Below are positions 5,923 to 10,835 of a DNA stretch of 10,835 nucleotides, in pieces. The stretch lies in assembly GCA_035700225.1 (NCBI GenBank), contig DASSOT010000008.1, positions 1 through 10,835 on the forward strand, written 5' to 3'. The DNA is from JANWLD01 sp035700225 (GTDB lineage: Bacteria > Patescibacteriota > Saccharimonadia > Saccharimonadales > 2-12-FULL-41-12). Every line of letters begins with the position of its first letter. Within the stretch, counting starts at the first letter, position 1. The notes under the pieces are model-generated. The model saw only the letters and a list, made by a program, of their open reading frames with translations, was not told the DNA's origin and ran no database searches. The position numbers and the translations under genes are program-made.

Positions 5923-7223
5923 TGATGGAAAGAATATATAGGTGGCCTTACCTGCTGTTCGTTTTTTTGCTGGCCTACATGCCGTTTCATGTATTTTTCA
6001 GCCAATGGCTTAGCACATACACCGGACACCTGGATTTTTGGAAGATTTGGAAGGATTTACTGCTTTTCGGAGCCATCTTGCTGGTTAGCGCGCTGGTTTA
6101 TATAAAAAGAAGTTTCAAAGACCGGCTTTTTTGGGTGTTTTTCCTGCTCAGCGCCATATATTTCGCGCTTCACCTCATTGTCTGGCAATTTTCGGATGTA
6201 GCGAACAAGACGGCTCTTTTGGCGACAGCGTACAATTGCCGTCTGCTGGGTTTTGCCATATTCGGCTGGGGCACGGCGATTGTTGCCAGAAAATACCTTA
6301 CGCCGCGGAAAATATTTACCATAGCGATAACCATCAGCACCCTAGTGTGTATCCTCGGCGTTATCCAGTACAACCTGCCGAAAGACTTCATGTCGCACTT
6401 CGGCTATTCGCTGGATAGGGGTGTGAAGCCGGCGTTCTTCATAGATGACAAGCCGGATTTGCCCAGGATAATGTCCACTTTGCGCGACCCGAACTCTCTT
6501 GGCGCATACCTGATATTGCCAATAGCTTTGCTGGTAGGGGCCTGGCTGAAAAGGCCGAAGCAGAGGATGCTGTTTTCCGGACTACTCATTTTGCATTTGC
6601 TGGCCTTGTTCCTGACTTTTTCCAGAAGCGCATGGGCCGGGGCGCTTTTGGCCGGCGGCATAATGTTCATCTGGCACTTCAAGGAAAAGACGAAAACAAT
6701 AGTGAAAAAATATTGGCCGCTCCTGGCCGTAGGGCTGGCGGTATTGGTTGTAGGCATCTTCTTATTGCGCGACCAGTACGTGGTGCAGAATGTAGTCTTT
6801 CATTCAGATGAAAACACCAAGATGACTGATTCGAACAACCTGCACTTCCAGTTCGCGCAAAAAGGCCTGCAGGGCATAGCTGACAAGCCCTTAGGGCATG
6901 GTCCGGGCACGGCAGGGCTGGTGTCCATACATACTAAGGATGTGATGCTGACGGAAAATTATTTCATACAAGTTGGCTACGAAGTCGGTGTTATCGGGCT
7001 GGTTTTGCTGATAGGGCTGATGTATTTCATCTGCCGGATTTTATATAGAAACGGCGACTTTTATTCGCGCGCGCTTTTGGCAAGTTTCATCGGTATCACG
7101 CTTTGCGCCTTACTTCTGCTGACATGGAGCAACGAAGCTGTAGCGGCCCAGTGGTGGCTCCTCGCTGGCCTGATGGCGGGCTTGCAAGGGAGGCGCAAGA
7201 AAGCGCAACAGCCGGTTAACTAG
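5922..7223 (+). CDS. Wzy_C / O-antigen ligase family membrane protein (polymerase, ligase or oligosaccharyltransferase)
   Basis: The 433-aa polytopic membrane protein has about 11-12 hydrophobic segments and the Wzy_C (WaaL/Wzy/PglL) hallmarks: LTFSRSAWAGAL at residues 231-242, a large extracytoplasmic loop at about 285-345 with GIADKPLGHGPGTAG, then NYFIQVGYEVGVIG at 346-359. Family members move lipid-linked glycan onto another glycan, a lipid core or a protein. In a cell without LPS the acceptor could be another lipid, a cell-wall polymer, or a pilin. Two ATGs abut (5922 and 5925); the -10 spacing favours 5925. It has no Shine-Dalgarno. Its TAG stop overlaps the convergent gene's stop in the sequence CTAG (7220-7223). 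Confidence 0.85.
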   Translation: MMERIYRWPYLLFVFLLAYMPFHVFFSQWLSTYTGHLDFWKIWKDLLLFGAILLVSALVYIKRSFKDRLFWVFFLLSAIYFALHLIVWQFSDVANKTALLATAYNCRLLGFAIFGWGTAIVARKYLTPRKIFTIAITISTLVCILGVIQYNLPKDFMSHFGYSLDRGVKPAFFIDDKPDLPRIMSTLRDPNSLGAYLILPIALLVGAWLKRPKQRMLFSGLLILHLLALFLTFSRSAWAGALLAGGIMFIWHFKEKTKTIVKKYWPLLAVGLAVLVVGIFLLRDQYVVQNVVFHSDENTKMTDSNNLHFQFAQKGLQGIADKPLGHGPGTAGLVSIHTKDVMLTENYFIQVGYEVGVIGLVLLIGLMYFICRILYRNGDFYSRALLASFIGITLCALLLLTWSNEAVAAQWWLLAGLMAGLQGRRKKAQQPVN

Positions 7224-7942
7224 AACTTCCAGCCTTTGTCATGCAGGATTCCGGAATTGTTCGGTATGGTCCTAAGCCATTGCAGATTCGGCAGTTCATT
7301 ATCCTGAGGAGGTATAACGCTCAAACGGACTCTTTTGATAAGCATCCCGCCGCCCAGCTGGTGGTTTACACGGAATTCCACTTCGTTGTCATTACCTTTA
7401 GGAACATAGAAGGGAAGACAGGTCCTGTCATATGTACCAGCTTTGTGCGGGATAGAGCTTGAATTGATAGTATCGCTCCTCCAGACTTGAGTCGGCTTGG
7501 AGTTATTGGCGTTACTGACTATATCTATTATGGCTGAGCCGGAAACGGGCTTATAGGTATAACCTTTGTTATCGTTGCCACTTCTAGTCTCAAAAGCGTA
7601 GAAAAAACATGCCATATATTGCTTGCCAGTCGGCAGGTGTACATAAGGTCCGTACCACACATGCCCTGTCTGCAAAGGACTTGCGTACCAAGCGCTTTTC
7701 CCCTGGAAATCCTTAACTACTTTTCCGGCGTTGTGTTTTATGCCGCCTGAGTTATATCCCCAAATATATGCCTTGTTCGTAGCACTACTTAACTGCTGGC
7801 TGACCAGTGTGTATCCACCGTAGCCGGCGGCCAGTATCATAAGTATCAACAATATCGGGCCGAACAGTTTTACGAATGTCGGGGAATTCGCAAAAACGTT
7901 CAAGCGGGCCAAGCCCGGTGCTTTTTTTGCTTTAGTTGCCAT
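7220..7942 (-). CDS. Membrane-anchored extracytoplasmic protein, jelly-roll-like domain
   Basis: The frame is open back to 8014, but ATG 7942 (MATKAKKAPG) is preferred: AAGGA lies 9 nt upstream, and the upstream residues (MCCKLLYLCY) overlap the promoter. The 240-aa product has a basic cytoplasmic N-terminus, one transmembrane helix at about 24-46 and an outside domain. That domain contains HVWYGPYVHLPTGKQY (about 97-112), IDIVSN, a YDRTCLPFYVP strand and EFRVNHQLGGGMLIKRVRL. This alternation of strands resembles galactose-binding-like or carbohydrate-binding jelly-roll domains found next to glycosyltransferases. The fold is an inference from pattern; no family is certain. It lies between the Wzy-like gene (4-nt stop overlap) and signal peptidase (divergent), which suits a role in surface glycan assembly or binding. 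Confidence 0.7.
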   Translation of the reverse strand: MATKAKKAPGLARLNVFANSPTFVKLFGPILLILMILAAGYGGYTLVSQQLSSATNKAYIWGYNSGGIKHNAGKVVKDFQGKSAWYASPLQTGHVWYGPYVHLPTGKQYMACFFYAFETRSGNDNKGYTYKPVSGSAIIDIVSNANNSKPTQVWRSDTINSSSIPHKAGTYDRTCLPFYVPKGNDNEVEFRVNHQLGGGMLIKRVRLSVIPPQDNELPNLQWLRTIPNNSGILHDKGWKF

Positions 7943-7981
7943 TTTGTAGGTTCCTTTTTGTTTATGCTTAATTTTGTACAT

Positions 7982-8009
7982 AATGTAGCATAAGTAGAGT
8001 AATTTGCAA
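7982..8009 (-). promoter_or_regulatory. Promoter of the membrane-anchored jelly-roll-like gene
   Basis: TTGCAA (8009-8004), a 16-bp spacer and TACATT (7987-7982) with a TG two bases ahead (extended -10) on the minus strand. The predicted leader of about 35 nt contains AAGGA before ATG 7942. An 11-bp palindrome TACATAATGTA overlaps the -10, which could let it serve the divergent signal peptidase gene too. Confidence 0.4.
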
Positions 8010-8012
8010 CAC

Positions 8013-8624
8013 ATGGCCGAAACAGAAAGCTACCAGCAGAACAAATTAAAAAAATACTTCTTAAGAATTCTGGAAGAAAAGTTGGCCTTCATAGTTCTGC
8101 TACCACTGCTTGCGATACTTATTACGGCGTTCGTCTTTCACTTTTACCGCGTTGACGGCATCAGCATGGAAAAGACATTCAATGATGATGATTTTTTAGT
8201 GGTAGAAAAGCTAGGCAAAACCACGGCGAGCATCTTTAGAAAAGATTACGTGCCCAAGCGCTACGATGTAATAGTTTTCCAAGAGCCGGACTACAGCCCG
8301 GATGAAGAAATCGTCAAAAGAGTGGTAGGTTTGCCCGGCGACACGATTGCTTTCAAGCAGGACAAAGTAATCGTATACAACAAGCAGAATCCGCAGGGCA
8401 TGGAAGTGGGCAAAAATTTGCCGTGGTACGCTAAGCCGGTCAGCGAAGAATACACCTACGACCAAGACACAAAAATCAAGGTCACGGAAGGGCATGTGTT
8501 CGTACTTGGCGATAACCGCCCGCACTCGGATGATTCGCGCGTTTTCGGCCCCGTCGACACGAAAAACATCACCGGCCGGGTGATAATCAGACTTTTGCCA
8601 CTAAATAAAGCACTGATTCTCTAG
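8013..8624 (+). CDS. lepB: Type I signal peptidase
   Basis: Starting at ATG 8013 gives 203 aa; a TTG at 8004 in the same frame is less likely. One transmembrane helix (about 24-43) places the catalytic domain outside. Box B has the nucleophile Ser51 in VDGISMEKTF, box D the general base Lys102 in EEIVKRVVGLPGD, and box E GDNRPHSDDSR at 166-176 completes the S26 family set. The enzyme removes signal peptides from secreted proteins such as the SGNH hydrolase in this window. The common SMxPT context is SMEKT here, lacking the Pro. No clear Shine-Dalgarno precedes the start. It may be one of several copies in the genome. Its neighbours suggest a service role for envelope proteins, but co-transcription is not shown. 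Confidence 0.93.
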   Translation: MAETESYQQNKLKKYFLRILEEKLAFIVLLPLLAILITAFVFHFYRVDGISMEKTFNDDDFLVVEKLGKTTASIFRKDYVPKRYDVIVFQEPDYSPDEEIVKRVVGLPGDTIAFKQDKVIVYNKQNPQGMEVGKNLPWYAKPVSEEYTYDQDTKIKVTEGHVFVLGDNRPHSDDSRVFGPVDTKNITGRVIIRLLPLNKALIL

Positions 8625-8631
8625 CCAGAGC

Positions 8632-8661
8632 TTGTCTTTTGTATCTGTTGGCTGGTATTCT
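8632..8661 (+). promoter_or_regulatory. Probable promoter of gmd
   Basis: TTGTCT (8632-8637), an 18-bp spacer and TATTCT (8656-8661) with TG two bases ahead (extended -10) lie between the signal peptidase stop and gmd. The leader would be about 30 nt and contains AAGGGG (8690-8695) just before ATG 8700. Each hexamer matches only 4 of 6. Confidence 0.35.
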
Positions 8662-8699
8662 GATAAGGTTACAAAAAAATAAACTCAGCAAGGGGACAA

Positions 8700-9686
8700 A
8701 TGTCTAAGAAGGCGCTAGTAACAGGGATCACGGGACAGGACGGCATGTACTTGGCGGAACTGCTCATAGAAAAAGGCTATGAAGTTTACGGCTTGATGCG
8801 CGGACAGCACAACCCGAAAAAACAAATAATCGAAAAAGAAATACCAGGTGTCAAAATCATCGAGGCGGACCTTACGGATTTATCGTCGCTGATAAGGGCT
8901 CTTGAAATTGCACAACCGGATGAAGTCTATAACCTGGCCGCATGGAGTTTCGTGGGCGGTTCGTTTGAGCAACCCATCCTTACAGCAGATGTTACCGGGG
9001 TAGGTGCGCTTAAACTTTTGGAGGCCATCCGCGCCGTAAAAGCTGAAAAAACAACCAGATATTATCAGGCGTCCACATCGGAAATGTTCGGAGGGCTGGA
9101 TTACAACCGCCCGGGCAAGGGCTATAACGAAAAAGCCATCTTCCACCCCAGAAGCCCCTATGGCGTTGCAAAACTTTTTGCTCACTGGTCAACTATCAAT
9201 TATAGGGAAAGTTATGATATGCACGCTTCCTGCGGAATCCTGTTCAACCACGAATCGCCCAGAAGAGGGTTTGAGTTCGTAACCCGCAAGGTGACAAACG
9301 CTGTCGCCCGTATAAAGCTTGGTAAACAGAAAGAAGTGGTTCTCGGCAACCTGGATGCTAAAAGGGACTGGGGTTATGCCGGCGATTACGTGCGCGGTAT
9401 GTGGCTGATGCTTCAACAGGACAAACCGGATGATTACGTCCTAGCTACAGGAGAAACACATTCCATAAAGGATCTTTTAGACGCCGCCTTCAAGGCTATT
9501 GATATCGAAGATTGGAAGCCTTACGTAAAGCAAGACCCGCGTTTCATGCGCCCTGCGGAAGTGGATATACTTCTGGGCGATCCGTCCAAAGCCAAAGAAA
9601 AGCTTGGCTGGGAACCGGAAGTTAACTTCGAACAGCTTATAAAAATGATGGTCGAAAGCGACCTGGAACTGCAAAGCAAAAACTAA
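8700..9686 (+). CDS. gmd: GDP-mannose 4,6-dehydratase
   Basis: The 328-aa product converts GDP-D-mannose to GDP-4-keto-6-deoxy-D-mannose, the branch point to GDP-L-fucose and GDP-D-rhamnose, using bound NADP in the cytoplasm. It is an extended SDR: TGITGQDG at 8-15 binds the cofactor, STSEMFG at 125-131 supplies the catalytic Thr/Glu, SPYGVAK gives Tyr154 and Lys158, and NHESPRRGFEFVTRK (183-197) plus GNLDAKRDWGYAGDYV (216-231) are the GDP-mannose signatures. The loop AWSFVGGSFEQP replaces the usual QSHV type and resembles the SFVPTSW subgroup. AAGGGG precedes the ATG. It is followed tail-to-tail by the reductase gene, whose stop codon overlaps its own by 4 nt. Confidence 0.95.
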   Translation: MSKKALVTGITGQDGMYLAELLIEKGYEVYGLMRGQHNPKKQIIEKEIPGVKIIEADLTDLSSLIRALEIAQPDEVYNLAAWSFVGGSFEQPILTADVTGVGALKLLEAIRAVKAEKTTRYYQASTSEMFGGLDYNRPGKGYNEKAIFHPRSPYGVAKLFAHWSTINYRESYDMHASCGILFNHESPRRGFEFVTRKVTNAVARIKLGKQKEVVLGNLDAKRDWGYAGDYVRGMWLMLQQDKPDDYVLATGETHSIKDLLDAAFKAIDIEDWKPYVKQDPRFMRPAEVDILLGDPSKAKEKLGWEPEVNFEQLIKMMVESDLELQSKN

Positions 9687-10603
9687 ACGCTTTTAATAAA
9701 ATCAGTCACGCTTTTTTCAAGCGGAATTTTCGGTTCCCAGCCGGTGTCAGCTTTTATTTGGGAATTATCACCGTATATATCCATTACATCGTTCGGGCGT
9801 ATCTTGCTTTGATCTATTTCTATCTTAGGTGAGCCCAGAGCCATATTTTTGATTATTTCATCCAGTATCTCTTTGCCGGCATGGCTTTTACCCGAGCAAA
9901 CATTATATAGGCCGGCGCCTAAGTCTTTGCTCTGGGCTATGGCCATGTATGCTTGCACTACATCGCGCACATCGGTGTAATCCCGCCTGGTATCCAGGTT
10001 GCCGACCATAAATTTGCCGGTTTCATCGTATTTTTGTGCCTGCGCGACCAAGTCTGGGAGCAAGAAGCCCGGCCCTTGTCCCGGCCCGATGTGGTTAAAA
10101 GGCCGAACGATTATCATGTCCAGCCCTCGCGATCTATAATATTCGCAGAACATCTCGGTGGTGATTTTACTTATCGCATAAGGCGAGTTAGATATAGTCT
10201 TGCCCTTTTCAGAAATAGGTAGCTTCTGGTTCGGGTCATACACGGCGCCGGAACTCACCACTATGAAACGCGCTTTACTGCCATCTTTCAGTGCTTTTTC
10301 GGCCAGGTTTATCAACATTGCGGTGTTGTCTGCTATGTAGCGGGCGGGTTGTTCAAATGAAAGGCCCACTGCCGCCAAGCCGGCTAGGTGAAACACCGTT
10401 TCAGCCGATGACAAATCCAGCTGTGTTTCCACGTCATCTTTATCGACAAGATTTATAGCTTTATATTCTTTGAGCCAGCCCTTCAGCTTGCTGTCTTCAG
10501 CCAATTCGCCGTAGCCTATGCCCAGAATATCTTTGCCGTTTTGGGCGCACGCTTCACTCAGGTGATGGCCGACAAAGCCGTTAGCGCCGGTAATAACTAT
10601 CAT
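9683..10603 (-). CDS. rmd: GDP-6-deoxy-4-keto-D-mannose reductase (GDP-D-rhamnose forming)
   Basis: The 306-aa extended SDR has TGANGFVG at 5-12, catalytic Ser117/118 (VVSSGAVY), Tyr142 and Lys146 (PYAISK), and RPFNHIGPGQ at 167-176, a segment characteristic of Rmd. GNLDTRRDYTDVRDV, YNVCSG and IRPNDV follow. It should reduce the Gmd product with NAD(P)H to GDP-D-rhamnose. The lack of a GDP-fucose synthase-type epimerase sequence favours D-rhamnose over L-fucose, though specificity within this family is not certain from sequence alone. Gmd and Rmd catalyse consecutive steps but are encoded convergently, not in an operon. No Shine-Dalgarno precedes ATG 10603; a TAAACT box lies 8 nt upstream. 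Confidence 0.85.
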   Translation of the reverse strand: MIVITGANGFVGHHLSEACAQNGKDILGIGYGELAEDSKLKGWLKEYKAINLVDKDDVETQLDLSSAETVFHLAGLAAVGLSFEQPARYIADNTAMLINLAEKALKDGSKARFIVVSSGAVYDPNQKLPISEKGKTISNSPYAISKITTEMFCEYYRSRGLDMIIVRPFNHIGPGQGPGFLLPDLVAQAQKYDETGKFMVGNLDTRRDYTDVRDVVQAYMAIAQSKDLGAGLYNVCSGKSHAGKEILDEIIKNMALGSPKIEIDQSKIRPNDVMDIYGDNSQIKADTGWEPKIPLEKSVTDFIKSV

Positions 10604-10632
10604 TGTTTAGAAGTTTAACAGAGTGTTAGAAT
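10603..10632 (+). promoter_or_regulatory. Promoter region between rmd and the ABC-2 permease gene
   Basis: On the plus strand, TTGTTT (10603-10608), an 18-bp spacer and TAGAAT (10627-10632; 5 of 6) lie 7 nt before the ATG at 10640, predicting a leaderless mRNA. On the minus strand, TAAACT (10617-10612) sits 8 nt before the rmd ATG at 10603. The divergent starts are only 36 bp apart and neither has a Shine-Dalgarno. Confidence 0.45.
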
Positions 10633-10639
10633 TAATTAA

Positions 10640-10835
10640 ATGAGAAAACCTGCTACAAGTTTCCGCTACTCCTGGGTACTTTTGAAGCAAATGGTCAAGA
10701 CGGACTTCAAGCTTCGCTACCAGGGTTCGATACTTGGATACACCTGGTCGCTTTTGCGCCCGCTTCTGCTTTTCCTCATCCTTTTCATTGTTTTTGCAAA
10801 GTTTTTGAAGCTGGGCAATGCTGTCCCGAACTACC
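10640..10835 (+). CDS. wzm: ABC-2 type polysaccharide export permease, N-terminal fragment (cut by window edge)
   Basis: Sixty-five codons are visible. The product begins with a cytoplasmic amphipathic stretch, then KTDFKLRYQGSILGYTWSLL (the ABC-2 polysaccharide/polyol permease signature shared by Wzm, KpsM and TagG) and a first transmembrane helix (RPLLLFLILFIVFAKFL). These permeases pair with an ATPase (Wzt type), expected immediately downstream, to flip a finished lipid-linked glycan across the membrane. Next to gmd/rmd this resembles loci that export D-rhamnose-containing polysaccharides. Whether it is a true Wzm orthologue or a TagG-like teichoic acid exporter cannot be decided from this fragment. 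Confidence 0.82.
   Translation, partial: MRKPATSFRYSWVLLKQMVKTDFKLRYQGSILGYTWSLLRPLLLFLILFIVFAKFLKLGNAVPNY

Noticed and set aside
8619..8640. CTCT/AGAG hairpin followed by CTTGTCTTTT at the end of the signal peptidase gene
   Set aside because: The stem is only 4 bp and overlaps the stop codon, so it is too weak to call as a terminator.

Overview
The window reads like part of a small, gene-dense genome of a Patescibacteria/CPR bacterium, most likely Candidatus Saccharibacteria (TM7). This is inferred from protein style only: a pilin-like protein with a lineage-typical N-terminus, a PaaX/Cas2-like regulator, many short membrane-anchored proteins of unknown family, very short intergenic gaps, the standard genetic code and middling GC. 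No rRNA, tRNA, CRISPR array or transposon was found, and no stretch over 300 bases lacks a gene.

Layout: (1) 1-1979 (-) is a large secreted SGNH hydrolase with a propeller-like N-terminal half, cut by the left edge. (2) 2026-2765 (-) is a two-helix membrane protein whose frame breaks at a slippery A AAA AAG heptamer followed by a small hairpin. It is either a programmed -1 frameshift or an indel. (3) 2888-3454 (+) is a PaaX/Cas2-like regulator with a 36-bp inverted repeat over its own promoter and a diverged second copy just past its stop codon. (4) 3583-4056 (-) is an unrecognised protein, followed at 4123-4755 (-) by a type IV pilin-like protein. (5) From 4810 to the right edge is a surface-glycan locus: GT4 glycosyltransferase (-), Wzy/WaaL-like ligase or polymerase (+), a membrane-anchored beta-rich protein (-), type I signal peptidase (+), GDP-mannose 4,6-dehydratase (+), GDP-6-deoxy-4-keto-mannose reductase (-) and the start of a Wzm-type ABC-2 permease (+).

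How they fit together: Gmd and Rmd would convert GDP-mannose to GDP-D-rhamnose, the glycosyltransferase would build a deoxyhexose-containing glycan, the Wzm permease (with an ATPase presumably just outside the window) would export it, and the Wzy_C-family protein would polymerise it or attach it to a carrier. Signal peptidase and the secreted or anchored proteins fit an envelope-building region.

Gene starts fall into two classes. Some genes have a Shine-Dalgarno motif and a leader. Five or six have none, and instead carry a TAnnnT -10 box 6-8 nt before the ATG, which predicts leaderless mRNAs. Two convergent gene pairs overlap by exactly 4 nt through interlocked stop codons. The most interesting items are the repeated operator around the PaaX-like gene, the candidate frameshift site and the leaderless-start pattern.
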